Made by a program: the position numbers and the translations under genes. Below are positions 10,313 through 21,544 of a DNA stretch of 64,000 nt, piece after piece. A model generated the notes under the pieces. It did no database searches, was not told where the DNA came from, and worked only from the letters and a program-made list of their open reading frames with translations. Origin of the DNA: Phenylobacterium sp. J367 (GTDB taxonomy: Bacteria; Pseudomonadota; Alphaproteobacteria; Caulobacterales; Caulobacteraceae); assembly GCF_024699985.1 (NCBI RefSeq), contig NZ_JAJONA010000001.1, forward strand, positions 1,178,001 through 1,242,000, given 5' to 3'. Positions within the stretch are counted from its first letter, which is position 1, and every line of letters begins with the position of its first letter.

Positions 10313-11887
10313 TCAGCGGGGTCGACGAACGCGATACGCCAAAACTGGGAGCGCGGAAGCTAGCAATAACAAGGCGAAAGGCAAGTCTCCCACCCGGCCG
10401 TAGAGGGTGGGACGCAGCGCCGGCGGCAGGGGCGCGTCGACCACTCCGAGCTGGCCTAGCCCGAGCCTGGCGTCGGGCATGACCCGTCCGTAGGCGTCGA
10501 TCACCGCGGAGACGCCGGTGGGAGTGGCGCGGACGATCGGCAGGCCTTCCTCGATCGCCCGGTAGCTGGCGAGATTGAGATGCTGGAGCGGGCCGCTGGT
10601 CTGGCCGAACCAGGCGTCGTTGGAGACATTGAGGATCCAGGCCGGGCGGATGCCGGAACGCTTCACCGCGGCGCGGGTGAAGCCCGGGAAGAGCGCCTCG
10701 TAGCAGATCAACGGCTGGACGGCCGGCACGCCCCAGGGCGCGACCGGGACCGGCGGCGGGCCGGCGGTGAAATCCTCGGGCATGTGCACAAGGCTGCGGA
10801 CGCCGAGCTTCGTGGCCAGGTCGCCGAACGGCAGGAACTCGCCGAAGGGGACGAGCCGGTGCTTGTCGTAGACCCCGGTGACCCGCAGGCCCGCGGCCTC
10901 GCGGCGCAGCGCCACCAGGCTGTTGAAGTATTTCACGTCGCCGTCCGCGCCGACCTCCACGCGGTTGGCGCCCATCAGCAGCGTCTGGCCGTCGCCGAAC
11001 GCGGCCACCAGGGCCGGACCGTAGTCGGACGAGGGCGCCAGCAGGTCGTCGATCACCGCCGGCAGCGCGCCTTCGGGCCAGACCACGATCTCCGGCGGGC
11101 GCACGCTCGGCCGCTGGGAGAGGCGGACATAGGTCTGGAAGATCAGCCGGAGGTTCTCGGGCCGCCACTTCTCCTTCTGGTCGATCATCGCCTGGACGAC
11201 CCGGATCTGCGGCGCGTCCGCGGCGACGGGGACGGCGTGGGAGAGCCGGCCGAGGCCGAAGGCGTAGAGGCTGGCCAGGGCGCCGGCGGCGAGCGCGCCG
11301 GCCAGCACGCGCCAGCGCCGGTCGGCCTTGTCGAACAGCACGGCGGGGGCCGCGCCGAGCGCCAGCGTCACCCAGGTGAGACCGTAGGCGCCGATCGCCG
11401 CGGCGGCCTGCGACGGGGCGGAGCCCGCCGCCCAGGTCTCGCCGGGCAGGTTCCACGGGAAGCCGGTGAAGATGTGGCCGCGCACCCACTCCGCCCCGGC
11501 GAAGGCGCCGGCGAACACCAGGACGCGGAGCATGCCGGGCGGGGCCAGCCAGCGGTAAAGCACGGCCGCGGCGCCCCAGAACAGCGCCAGCCCGCCGGCC
11601 AGCAGGACGAGGGCGAAGGGCGCCATCCATCCGTGGGCGGCGGCGTCGACCAGGAAGGCCTCCACCACCCACCAGACGGCGATGGCGAAATAGCCGAGCC
11701 CGGCCAGCCAGCCGCGGAAGAAAGCCGAGCGCAGCGGCCGCGGCGCCTCGGCGTCCAGCATCGCCAGGATCAGCGCGTAGCCGAGCAGGCCCGGCAGCAC
11801 CCCGAACGGCGGATGGGCGAGGCCCGCGGCCAGGCCGGCGGCGAGCGCCCACAGCCGCACGGCCCACGGATTGAGCTTCGAGATCAC
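10313..11887 (-). CDS. lnt: Apolipoprotein N-acyltransferase
   Basis: Inner-membrane enzyme that adds the third acyl chain to lipoproteins. The N-terminal half is a series of hydrophobic helices; the C-terminal half is a nitrilase-like domain with the catalytic triad region visible: Glu in VVWPEGALP, Lys in [13 protein letters not shown] and Cys in PLICYEALF. The best start is the GTG at 11887 ([10 protein letters not shown]), which overlaps the repaired corC stop as GTGA and gives 524 residues, a normal length. As written, the sequence joins this frame to corC, which I regard as an artefact of the G6 run at 11917-11922. Confidence 0.94.
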   Translation of the reverse strand: MISKLNPWAVRLWALAAGLAAGLAHPPFGVLPGLLGYALILAMLDAEAPRPLRSAFFRGWLAGLGYFAIAVWWVVEAFLVDAAAHGWMAPFALVLLAGGLALFWGAAAVLYRWLAPPGMLRVLVFAGAFAGAEWVRGHIFTGFPWNLPGETWAAGSAPSQAAAAIGAYGLTWVTLALGAAPAVLFDKADRRWRVLAGALAAGALASLYAFGLGRLSHAVPVAADAPQIRVVQAMIDQKEKWRPENLRLIFQTYVRLSQRPSVRPPEIVVWPEGALPAVIDDLLAPSSDYGPALVAAFGDGQTLLMGANRVEVGADGDVKYFNSLVALRREAAGLRVTGVYDKHRLVPFGEFLPFGDLATKLGVRSLVHMPEDFTAGPPPVPVAPWGVPAVQPLICYEALFPGFTRAAVKRSGIRPAWILNVSNDAWFGQTSGPLQHLNLASYRAIEEGLPIVRATPTGVSAVIDAYGRVMPDARLGLGQLGVVDAPLPPALRPTLYGRVGDLPFALLLLASALPVLAYRVRRPR

Positions 11888-12778
11888 TTGCCCTGCACGT
11901 CGACGAGCGGAGCGGCGGGGGGCGACGCGGCGCACGCGCAGCCGCTTCACCCGGCGCGGGTCGGCCGAGAGCACGTCGATGACGAAGCCGCCGGGATGCT
12001 CGATCCGCTCGCCGCGCTGGGGCACGCGGCCGGTCAGGGTGTTCACCAGGCCGCCCATTGTGTCGATCTCCTCGTCGACCTCCTCGGGCGCGAGGTCGAC
12101 GCCGTCGCCGATCGCCTCCTCCAGCTCCTCCAGCGGGGTGCGGGCGTCGACCACCCAGCCCTGCTCGTCGTGGACGATGGGCGCGAAGCCCTCGTCGCCC
12201 TCCTCGTCGTGCTCGTCCTCGATCTCGCCGACCAGGGTCTCCAGCAGGTCCTCGAGGGTGACGAGGCCGTCGGTGCCGCCGAACTCGTCGATCACCAGGG
12301 CCATGTGGGTGTGCCGGTTGCGCATCATGGCAAGCAGCTCGGCGGCGCGCATCGAGGCGGGCACATAGAGCACCGGGCGGACCATGTTGTAGCGGCCCAT
12401 GAGGATCTGGTCCTCGGGCTTCGGCTTGCGGGTCTTGCGCGCGAGCAGCTTGAAGACGTCCTTCACGTGGACCACGCCACAGGGGTCGTCGATGGTCTCC
12501 TTGAAGACCGGCATCCGCGAATGCTCGGCCTCCACGAAGCGCGCCGTCACCTCGGCGAAGGTCGAGGACCGGTCGACGGCGATGATGTCGGCGCGGGGCT
12601 GCATCACGTCGGCGACGCGGAGATCCTGGAAGGCCCGGGCCTGGGAGACCAGCTCGCCGGTGGCCTGGGTGGCCGGCTCGGAGGCCTGGGCGGCCTGCGG
12701 CTGGGGCTTCTTGAAGATGCTGAAGAGTCGGAGGAGCCCGCCGGGCTCGGGACTACTCGCAGGGTCAGGGTCGGTCAT
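11884..12778 (-). CDS. corC: CBS-domain protein, CorC/HlyC family (one apparent frameshift)
   Basis: Cytosolic protein with two CBS domains (about residues 55-180: [11 protein letters not shown], then [25 protein letters not shown]) and a C-terminal CorC/HlyC domain. Homologues are linked to divalent-cation efflux and are usually encoded next to ybeY and lnt, as here. In the raw sequence the frame runs straight on into lnt. Removing one base from the G6 run at 11917-11922 instead ends the protein with ...VDVQGK and TGA at 11884, overlapping the lnt GTG, for 297 residues. The start ATG at 12778 lies 14 nt inside ybeY. Confidence 0.9.
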
Positions 12779-13247
12779 GGTCTCCCTCGCCGGCCGCGTA
12801 GGGATCGGGCACCCCCAGTCCGGCCAGGACGACGCGTTCGAGGCTTTCCATCGCCTCGGCCTCCGCGTCGGTCATGTGATCATAGCCCAGCAGATGGAGC
12901 ACGCCATGCGCCACCAGATGCTGCAGGTGATGGCCGAGCGGCTTGCCTTGTTCGCGAGCCTCGCGCGCGCAGACGCCATAGGCGAGCGCCACGTCGCCAA
13001 GGTGCTTCTCCGGGTTCGGCGGCGCCGGGAAGCTGAGCACATTGGTGGCGCTGTCGCGGCCCCGGAAGCGGGCGTTGAGGTCACCGACGGTCTCGTCGTC
13101 AGTGAACAGCAGGGTGACGTGCTCGCCGTCGGCGCCTTCCGAGAGCAGCACGGCCTCGGCCGCGCGATGGGCGAGGGCCTCGGCGTCAGGCTGCGCCGCC
13201 GTCCAGGCGTCGTCCTCGACCTCGATATCGATCAGCGGCGGGCTCAC
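12765..13247 (-). CDS. ybeY: Endoribonuclease YbeY
   Basis: Single-strand-specific endoribonuclease in 16S rRNA maturation and ribosome quality control. The 160-residue protein has the zinc-binding motif [11 protein letters not shown] near residue 125, preceded by [14 protein letters not shown]. The GTG start at 13247 overlaps the phoH TGA as GTGA, and the 3' end overlaps corC by 14 nt, so the operon is translationally coupled throughout. Intact. Confidence 0.95.
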   Translation of the reverse strand: MSPPLIDIEVEDDAWTAAQPDAEALAHRAAEAVLLSEGADGEHVTLLFTDDETVGDLNARFRGRDSATNVLSFPAPPNPEKHLGDVALAYGVCAREAREQGKPLGHHLQHLVAHGVLHLLGYDHMTDAEAEAMESLERVVLAGLGVPDPYAAGEGDHDRP

Positions 13248-14209
13248 CGGTCGTCGGGACCCTTGTCGCCCCGGCTCCGGGCCGCGTCGGCGTCGTAGGC
13301 CCGGACAATGCGCTCCACGAGCGGATGCCGGACCACGTCGGCGGTGGAGAAGCGGACGACGCCGATGCCCTTCACGCCTTCCAGCAGGCCGACCGCATGG
13401 GCGAGGCCCGAGTCGCGCGTGTTGACGAGGTCGACCTGGCTGGGGTCGCCGGTGACCACCATGCGGGCGCCCTCGCCCAGGCGGGTCAGGACCATCTTCA
13501 TCTGCAGGCGGGTGGCGTTCTGCGCCTCGTCGACGATCACGAAGGCGTGGCTGAGCGTGCGGCCGCGCAGAAAGGCGATGGGGGGCGACCTCGATCTCGC
13601 CCTTCTCCCGGCGCCGGCGAAGCTGGTCGGCACCCAGGATGTCGGTCAGGGCCTCCCAGACCGGGGCCATGTAGGGGTCGACCTTCTCGTTCATGTCGCC
13701 CGGCAGGAAGCCCAGGCGCTCGCCGGCCTCGACGGCGGGACGCGAGACGACCAGGCGGTCGACCTCGCCGCGCAGCAGCAGGCCCGCGCCATGGGCGACG
13801 GCGAGGAAGGTCTTCCCGGTGCCGGCGGGGCCGAGGCCGAAGACCAGCTCGCACTTGGCCAGGGCCTGCAGGTACTCGGCCTGGGTGGCGGTCTTCGGCG
13901 CCACCTGGCCCCGGCGGCCGACCGGCAGTGAGCCCTGGGCGCCGCCGACGCCCGTGCGGGCGTTGCCGATGGCGACCCGGACGTCGGCCTCGGTGATCTC
14001 CAGCCCCTGATCAGCGCGCTCGGCGATGGCCTGGACGGCCTTCTTCGCCTGGCCCCGCGCCTTGGCGTCGCCGGAGAGCTGGACGCCGCCGCCGGGGGTC
14101 TCCACCAGGACGCCGAAGGCGTCCTCGATCAGGGCGGCGTGGCGTGAGTTGGCCCCGGCGACCGCGCGGGCGGCGGCGTCGGAGAGGGTGATGAATTCGG
14201 GCGCGCGGC

Positions 14210-14213
<4 letters not shown>
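13244..14213 (-). CDS. phoH: PhoH-like ATPase (one apparent frameshift)
   Basis: Cytoplasmic P-loop ATPase/helicase-like protein encoded with ybeY in many bacteria and thought to act in RNA metabolism. Walker A is [13 protein letters not shown] (near residue 135); the Walker B region is [11 protein letters not shown]. The frame breaks in the G6 run at 13580-13585; removing one base joins ...GEIEVAP to [13 protein letters not shown] and yields 322 residues, a normal length. Start is a TTG at 14213 overlapping the miaB TGA (TTGA). Confidence 0.93.
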
Positions 14214-15566
<1,353 letters not shown>

Positions 15567-15604
15567 GGGTCGGGTTTATGGGGGGTCCGGAGGGGGCGGT
15601 GCAA

Positions 15605-15746
15605 TCCCTCCCCTTCAGGGGAGGGTGGTCGGCGCGAAGCGCCGCCGGGTGGGGGGTGTCTGGGCCAGACCGTAGGCTCAACGCCTGAACGCGACTTCCC
15701 CACCCCGGCCGCGAAGCGGCCTGTCCCTCCCCTGAAGGGGGAGGGA
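15605..15746. repeat. Palindromic intergenic repeat, type 1, copy A
   Basis: Element of 142 bp between miaB and fur. Each end is itself a palindrome (TCCCTCCCCTTCAGGGGAGGG at one end, its complement at the other). Between them lie two smaller stem pieces and a conserved core of GGTGGGG, GGGCCAGAC, TGAACGCGACT and CCCCACCC. Copies B (30916-31058) and C (33872-34009) share the same order. Confidence 0.85.
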
Positions 15747-15758
15747 TGGCTTCGCCGA

Positions 15759-16169
15759 CTACTCTTCTATGGGCATCCCGTAGAGCTCGAGGCGGTGGTC
15801 CACGAGCTTGTAGCCGAGCTTCTTGGCGATGGCTTCCTGCAGGGCCTCGATCTCGGGGTCCATGAACTCCACGACCTTGCCGGTCTTCATGTCGATCAGG
15901 TGGTCGTGGTGCTGGTCCGGATGCTCCTCGTAGCGGGAGCGGCCGTCGCGGAAGTCGTGGCGGGTGATGATGCCGGCTTCCTCGAACAGGCGGACCGTCC
16001 GGTAGACCGTGGCGATGGAGATGTGCGGGTCGATGGCGTGCGCCCGGCGGTGCAGCTCCTCGACATCCGGGTGGTCATGGGCCTCGGAGAGCACGCGCGC
16101 GATGATCCGGCGCTGCTCGGTCATGCGCATGCCCTTTTCGATGCACAGCTTCTCGATGCGGTCCGGCAC
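15759..16169 (-). CDS. fur: Ferric uptake regulator, Fur family
   Basis: Metal-responsive repressor. The 136-residue protein has the winged-helix domain (MTEQRRIIARVLSEAHDHPDVEELH then ISIATVYRTVRLFEEAG) and the metal-binding HHDHLID motif. It lacks the C-terminal CxxC pairs, as many alphaproteobacterial Fur proteins do. I prefer the GTG at 16169 because GGAG stands 8 nt before it; a TTG two codons upstream (16175) is possible. An open frame further upstream overlaps rimI and is not coding. Confidence 0.93.
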   Translation of the reverse strand: MPDRIEKLCIEKGMRMTEQRRIIARVLSEAHDHPDVEELHRRAHAIDPHISIATVYRTVRLFEEAGIITRHDFRDGRSRYEEHPDQHHDHLIDMKTGKVVEFMDPEIEALQEAIAKKLGYKLVDHRLELYGMPIEE

Positions 16170-16210
16170 TGACAAGGCTCCAGCTCTCCCTGGTCGACTA
16201 GAGGATAGGT

Positions 16211-16669
16211 CTAAGCGGCGTCGGATGTAAGGTCGAGGCGCATGACGCGGGCGTCCACACGTCCCGCCGGCCCGCGGTCGTAATAGGCCCTGCGCAATCC
16301 CGCATCGCGGAACCCGAGCGCCCGGTAAAGCGCCTCGGCGGCCGCGTTGTCGGCGGCGACCTCCAGGAAGCAGGCCTCGGCGCCGGCCTCTCGGGCGGCC
16401 CCGAGAGCGGCGGTCATCAGGGCGCGGGCGAGCCCCCGGCGGCGGCGCTGGGGATCGACGGCGATGGTCAGGACCTCCATCTCGCCAAGCACGGTGCGGC
16501 AGAGCGCCATGCCGGCGAGATCCTCGCCGTCCCGGATCATGAGGCCGAAGACGCCGGGGCCGTCGAAAAGATCGGCGAAGGCCTTCGCGTCCCACCGATG
16601 GGGAAAGCCGAAGGCGTGGGCCGCGGCGAGCGCTTCCGCGTCGTCCGCGGTGGCCCAATCCAGCCTCAA
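16211..16669 (-). CDS. rimI: Ribosomal-protein-alanine N-acetyltransferase
   Basis: GNAT enzyme; RimI acetylates the N-terminus of ribosomal protein S18. The 152-residue protein has the acetyl-CoA loop RRRRGLARAL near residue 76 and the ALYRALGF motif near the end. The TTG start at 16669 overlaps the repaired tsaB stop as TTGA, and the tsaB-rimI pairing is a common arrangement that supports the assignment. Confidence 0.9.
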   Translation of the reverse strand: MRLDWATADDAEALAAAHAFGFPHRWDAKAFADLFDGPGVFGLMIRDGEDLAGMALCRTVLGEMEVLTIAVDPQRRRRGLARALMTAALGAAREAGAEACFLEVAADNAAAEALYRALGFRDAGLRRAYYDRGPAGRVDARVMRLDLTSDAA

Positions 16670-17294
16670 GACGGCAGGCGCGCATCGGGCGCGCGCAGGT
16701 AGAGGGGCTTCACGGGCGTCAGCGGCCTGGCCGCGGCGATCCGGGCCACGATCCGGGCGTCGGCGCCCTCCGCCGGAATGAGGGTCGCGCCGGGCGCGGC
16801 GTCCGCCAACAGAGGCCCCCCGAGCCCACGAGGGTCAGCGGCCGGCCCTGGGCCAGTTCCACCAGGCGGGCGACGGCGGTCGGGACGGGCAGGACGTCGG
16901 GGGCCATCAGCGCCCGGCCGCCCTCGAAGCCCTGGAGGTAGATTTGGTCGCGGCGGGCGTCGATGGCGGCGAAGACCAGGCTGTCGCCCTCCCCGCCCAG
17001 CGCCTCCAGCGTGCCGACGCTGACGACGGGGACGCCCAGGGCCTGGCCGAGCCCCTTGGCGAAGGCGACGCCGACGCGCAGGCCGGTGAACGAGCCCGGG
17101 CCGACGGTGACGCCGATGCGGTCCAGCCGGTCGAAGCCGAGCCCCGCCTCGGCCATCACCGCCTGGGCCATGGGCGCCAGGCGCTCCTGGTGGCCGCGGG
17201 CCATGACCTCGGAGGCATGGGCGAGCACGCGATCCCCGTCCGAGACGGCGACCGAGCAGGCGTTCAGGCAGGTGTCGAGGGCAAGGACGATCAC
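16666..17294 (-). CDS. tsaB: tRNA threonylcarbamoyladenosine biosynthesis protein TsaB (one apparent frameshift)
   Basis: Partner of TsaD in making the t6A37 modification of tRNA. The ASKHA-fold N-terminus is clear: VLALDTCLNACSVAV, then VGPGSFTGLRVG near residue 67. The frame breaks in the C6 run at 16816-16821, after LVGSGG. Adding one base restores PLLADAAPGATLIPAEGADAR and brings the frame to a TGA at 16666 that overlaps the rimI start, for 209 residues. Here the run appears one base too short. GTG start at 17294. Confidence 0.91.
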
Positions 17295-17344
17295 GCCGCG
17301 CCGGTTAGACGATCCCGGGCGGCGCGCATAGGGCTAGCCGCCCA

Positions 17345-17923
17345 TCAGCCGAGTGTCTGCTCGACCGCGGTCACTTCCGGGACGTAGTGCTTCAGCATGT
17401 TCTCGACGCCGGCCTTGAGCGTGGCGGTCGAGGACGGGCAGCCCGAGCAGGCGCCGCGCATATTGAGCCAGACCACGCCGGTCTTCTCGTCGAACTTCGA
17501 GAACAGGATGTCGCCGCCGTCCTGGGCCACGGCCGGGCGGATGCGGGTGTCGAGCAGGTCCTTGATCTCGGCGACGATCTGGGCGGTCTCGCCCTCGTAG
17601 ACGCCTTCGTCATGGCCGCCGGCGGCCGCGTCGCCCTGGTCGGCGAAGAGCGGCCGGCCGGAGGTGAAGTGGTCCATGATGGCGGCGAGGATCGGCGCCT
17701 TCAGGTGCGGCCAGTCCGAGGAGGGATGCTTGCCCACCGTCACGAAGTCCGGGCCGAAGAAGACGCGCTGGACGCCCTCGATGTCGAAGAGATCGGCGGC
17801 CAGCGGCGAGACGGCGGCTTCGCCCGCCTCGCGGAAGTCGCGCGTGCCCTCACCCATGACCGCGCGGCCGGGCAGGAACTTCAGGACCTCGGGGTTCGGG
17901 GTCGGCTCGGTCTGTATGAACAT
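17345..17923 (-). CDS. NifU-like Fe-S cluster scaffold/carrier (NfuA type)
   Basis: Delivers Fe-S clusters to target proteins. The 192-residue protein has the N-terminal Nfu domain (MFIQTEPTPNPEVLKFLPG) and a C-terminal NifU domain with the cluster-binding Cys pair in GACSGCPSS. This two-domain plan is typical of alphaproteobacterial and mitochondrial Nfu. The ATG at 17923 is chosen by homology; no strong ribosome binding site stands before it. Intact. Confidence 0.93.
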   Translation of the reverse strand: MFIQTEPTPNPEVLKFLPGRAVMGEGTRDFREAGEAAVSPLAADLFDIEGVQRVFFGPDFVTVGKHPSSDWPHLKAPILAAIMDHFTSGRPLFADQGDAAAGGHDEGVYEGETAQIVAEIKDLLDTRIRPAVAQDGGDILFSKFDEKTGVVWLNMRGACSGCPSSTATLKAGVENMLKHYVPEVTAVEQTLG

Positions 17924-17958
17924 GGGCGAGATGTGGGCCTGGCGAAGTGCGATGGCAA

Positions 17959-17980
17959 TCCCTCCCCTGAAGGGGAGGGA
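17959..17980. repeat. Solo end-palindrome of the type 1 repeat
   Basis: Perfect 22-nt palindrome with the CCCTCCCC/GGGGAGGG arms found at each end of the type 1 repeats, here without the rest of the element. It sits between nifU-like and uspA and could act as a terminator for uspA. Confidence 0.7.
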
Positions 17981-17991
17981 TGATCGTGACC

Positions 17992-18470
17992 TCACGCCAG
18001 ATCGAGGATCTCGTCGTCGGTGAGGTCGCCGGGGACGAGGGTGACGGGGACCTTCCGGGCGCCCCCTTGACGCCGTCCTTGGCCAGCGAGGCGACCAGCG
18101 GGCCGGGGCCGCGGCCGCCAACCGCGGCGGCGAGCACCAGGATCTTGATCGCCGGGTCCTCGGAGATGACCTTCTTCAGGCCCGCCCGGGGGCTGTCGGC
18201 ATTTACGATCAGGAACTCCGGCGGGAAGCCGGTCTCGTCCTGGACGAAGCCGGCGACTTCCTGCAGCACGGCCTCGGCCTCGTCGCGCGTCTGGCGTTCG
18301 ATCTCCTCGCGCACGCCGCTCCAGTGCTCGAAGACCGCCGGCTCGATGACCCGCAGGATCGCCACGTGGCCGCCGGTGGAGCGGGCCCGGCGGCAGGCGA
18401 ACTTCAGCGCCGCCTGGAACTCCGGCGTATCGTCCGAGACGACGAGGAACTTGCGCTGCGACGCTGTCAT
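17992..18470 (-). CDS. Universal stress protein, UspA family (one apparent frameshift)
   Basis: Usp-fold protein: N-terminal FLVVSDDTPEFQAAL and a middle ILVLAAAVGGRGPGPLV segment that stands where the nucleotide-binding GxxG region of Usp proteins lies. After LAKDGVKG the frame is lost at the C5 run 18062-18066. Adding one base restores the last strand (KVPVTLVPGDLTDDEILDLA) and a TGA at 17992, giving 159 residues. The ATG at 18470 is the family start; the exact ligand and role are unknown. Confidence 0.88.
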
Positions 18471-18513
18471 GGCCGGAACGGTGGAGCCAAGCGGCTCCCC
18501 GCGCAAGGCGGCC

Positions 18514-19548
18514 CTAGCCGGCCCAGTAGCCGACCAGCCGCTTCACCTCGGCCATGGTCGGCGCCGCGATCTCCCGGGCGCGGGCGGCGCCATCGCCGAG
18601 GATGCGGTCGATCTCCGCCGGATCGGCCAGCAGGCGGCGCATCTCGCCGCCGATCGGGCCCATCACCGAGACGGCGAGGTCGGCGAGCTTCGGCTTGAAG
18701 GCGCCGAAGCCCTGGCCGGCGAACTCGCCCAGCACCTCGGCCTCCGGACGGCCCGCCAGCGCGGCGTAGATCGCCACCAGGTTCTTCGCCTCGGGCCGCT
18801 CGGCCAGGGCCTCCATGGTCTCGGGCAACGGTTCGGGGTCGGTCTTGGCCTTGCGGATCTTGCTGGCGATGGCGTCGGCGTCGTCGGTGAGGTTGATCCG
18901 CGAATTGTCCGACGGATCGGACTTCGACATCTTCGCCGAGCCGTCGCGCAGGCTCATCACCCGCGCGCCCGGCCCCTGGGTCAGCGCCTCCGGCAGCGGG
19001 AAGAAGCCAGCCGCGTCGAAGTCGTTGTTGAACTTCTGGGCGATGTCACGGGTCAGCTCGAGGTGCTGCTTCTGGTCGTCGCCCACCGGCACGTGGGTCG
19101 CCTTGTAGGCCAGGATGTCGGCGGCCTGGAGCACCGGATAGGTGTAGAGCCCGACGCTCTCGCGCTCCTTGTGCTTGCCGGCCTTGTCCTTGAACTGGGT
19201 CATCCGGTCGAGCCAGCCGAGGCGGGCGACGCAGTTCAACACCCAGGCGAGCTCGGCGTGCTCGGGCACGGCCGACTGCGGGAAGATGGTGGCGATCTTC
19301 GGATCGAGGCCGGTGGCCAGGTAGGCCGCGGCGATCTCGCGGACCTGGGTCTTCAGCTTCTTCGGGTCCTGCCACACGGTGATCGCGTGCATATCGGCGA
19401 CGAAGATCAGGGTCGGCGTCTCGTGCTGCAGCTTGGCGAACTTCACGAGCGCGCCGAGATAGTTGCCGAGATGCAGGTCGCCGGACGGCTGCACGCCGGA
19501 GAGCACGCGCTTGGGGCCCGCGTACTGGGCAGGAGGCTGGTCGGTCAT
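18514..19548 (-). CDS. trpS: Tryptophanyl-tRNA synthetase
   Basis: Class I aminoacyl-tRNA synthetase charging tRNA-Trp. The 344-residue protein has the HIGH-like motif [14 protein letters not shown] near residue 22 and the KMSKS motif in [10 protein letters not shown] near residue 205. The ATG at 19548 ([15 protein letters not shown]) fits the family; an in-frame extension upstream does not. Intact. Confidence 0.97.
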   Translation of the reverse strand: MTDQPPAQYAGPKRVLSGVQPSGDLHLGNYLGALVKFAKLQHETPTLIFVADMHAITVWQDPKKLKTQVREIAAAYLATGLDPKIATIFPQSAVPEHAELAWVLNCVARLGWLDRMTQFKDKAGKHKERESVGLYTYPVLQAADILAYKATHVPVGDDQKQHLELTRDIAQKFNNDFDAAGFFPLPEALTQGPGARVMSLRDGSAKMSKSDPSDNSRINLTDDADAIASKIRKAKTDPEPLPETMEALAERPEAKNLVAIYAALAGRPEAEVLGEFAGQGFGAFKPKLADLAVSVMGPIGGEMRRLLADPAEIDRILGDGAARAREIAAPTMAEVKRLVGYWAG

Positions 19549-19709
19549 GATGGGAGGCTTCTGAACGGAAGGAACGGGCGGGCGCAAGGGGGCCCCGGTT
19601 TCGCGGGTCAGCGGATCAGCGCCATCGCCAGGTGTCGGTCGTCCGAAGCATGGGAGCGGGATAGAGCTTCAATTTGCGCGAGGCAAGCTTGGGGTGGCGT
19701 CTGCCGCTG

Positions 19710-19826
19710 GCCCTCTCCCTACCCTCTCCCTCTCCGCTTCGCGGGGGAGAGGGGGTATGCCTCGGCTCCCTGCCTCACTCCTCTCCCCCGAGCGTAGCGA
19801 AGAGAGGGAGAGGGTAGGGAGAGGGC
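19710..19826. repeat. Palindromic intergenic repeat, type 2, copy 1
   Basis: Inverted repeat with arms GGCCCTCTCCCTACCCTCTCCC and complement, inner stems CGCTTCGCGGGGGAGAGGG and CTCCCCCGAGCGTAGCGAAG. It ends 7 nt before the murJ stop codon. A second copy is at 36946-37054. Confidence 0.8.
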
Positions 19827-19832
19827 CTCGGT

Positions 19833-21462
19833 CTAGAGCAGGTCCACCGGGGGCGCCGGGTCGCCCTTGCGACGGCGGAGCAGGGCCTTCGCCTCGGAGG
19901 GGGTGACGCCGCCGAAGGCGAACAGCAGGACCGGGTAGATCGCCAGGCCGACGCCGCTCAGGACGAAGATCATGATCTCCTTGGCCGGCAGGCGGGCGGC
20001 GATCAGCGGCGCCTCCAGCTCGGGGCGGAAATGGGCGGCGACGGCGAGCATGGCGCCCAGCACCAGGCTGGCGGCGGCGACACGGCCGATCTTGAAGAGG
20101 GCGGTGGCGCTCGGCTCGTAGACCCCCCTGCCGGCGGAGCGCGAACCACATCTGGACCACCGTCACCCAGGCGGCGATGGAGGTGGCCGCGGCGATCCCC
20201 CAGAAGCCCACGAGGTAGAAGAGGGCGACGCCGAGCACGATGTTCACGCCGACGCTGATCAGCGAGAAGCGCATGGGCGTCTTGGTGTCCTGCCTCGCGA
20301 AGAAGGCTGGCTGCAGGATGCGCAGCAGGACGAAGGCCGGGACGCCCCAGGCGTAGTGGAAGAGGAGCTGCCCGGTGGCGACGGCGTCGGCCTTCACGAA
20401 CTCGGCGCGGGTGAAGAAGCCGTCGATCAGATAGACGGGCATGGCCATGAGCGCGGCGGCGGCGGGCAGGCTGAGCGCCAGCGCCCAGACCAGGCCCTGG
20501 TCCATGGCGGTTCGCGCGTCGGCGTGGTCGTCCTTCTGGAGCGCCGCCGAGAGCCTCGGCAGCAGGGCCACGCCGATGGCCACGCCCACCAGGCTCATGG
20601 GGAGCTGATAGAGCCGGTCGGCGACGTTCATCCAGACCCGCAGGCCGTCCACCTGGGACGCCAGGATGCCCGAGATGAAGATGTTGATCTGGGTGGCGCT
20701 GTTGGCGATGGCGGCGGGAACGGCCAGCTTGATCATCGCCTTCATCTCGGGCGTGAGCCGCGGCCGCACGAGGCGGACGCGCCCGCCGACGCGTCGCGCG
20801 CCCCACCAGCAGAGCGCGGCCTGGCCCATGCCGGCGACGATCACCCCGAAGGACGCCGCATAGGCGGCGGCGACCGGATCGTGCTGCGGGATCACCGCGG
20901 CCAGCATCACCACGTTGAGGATGGTCGGGTAGAAGCCCGAGACGATGAACCGGCCATGGGCGTTCAGCACGCCCGAGAACAGGGCGGCGATCGCCATGCA
21001 CGGCAGATAGGGCATGGTGATCTGGGTGAGGATGACGGCCAGCTTGAACTTGGCCGGATCGTCCGCGAAGCCGGGGTTGATGACGTACATCAGCCACGGC
21101 ATGGCGAGCTGGCAGACGATGGTCAGGGCCACGGTGGCGGCGGCGACGGTGGCCAGCGCGTCGGCGGCGTAGCGGTCGGCCTCGGCCTCGCCCTCGGCGG
21201 CGAGCTTGCGCGAATAGCTCGGCACGAAGGCGGCGGCGAAGGCGCCCTCGGCGAAGATCCGCCGGAACAGGTTCGGGAAGGCCAGCGCCGTATAGTAGGC
21301 GTCGGCCGCGATGGTCTGGCTGGCGCCCAGGCGGGCGGTGATCACCAGGTCGCGGGCCAGGCCCATGACCCGGCTGACCAGGGTCAGGCCTGCGAAGATC
21401 GCGGACGACCGGATCAGCCCGCCGCGCTTGGGTGTCGGATTGGTGGCGGGGTTGTCGGTCAC
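19833..21462 (-). CDS. murJ: Lipid II flippase MurJ (one apparent frameshift)
   Basis: Polytopic inner-membrane protein that flips lipid II for peptidoglycan synthesis. The sequence is a chain of hydrophobic helices with MurJ marks near the N-terminus (SRVMGLARDLVITARLGAS, FRRIFAEGAFAAAFVPSY). The frame breaks in the C6 run at 20123-20128; removing one base joins ALRRQG to VYEPSATALFKIGRV and leads to TAG at 19833, giving 542 residues. GTG start at 21462 (VTDNPATNPTPKRGG). Follows glnD in the same direction. Confidence 0.94.
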
Positions 21463-21544
21463 GCCTGCTTGGTCGGCTGGGTCGGGGCCGGCGTCAAGCG
21501 GTCCAGGCGCCGCGGCGGTGGAGGTCCGGGGGACAGGCGGTGGA

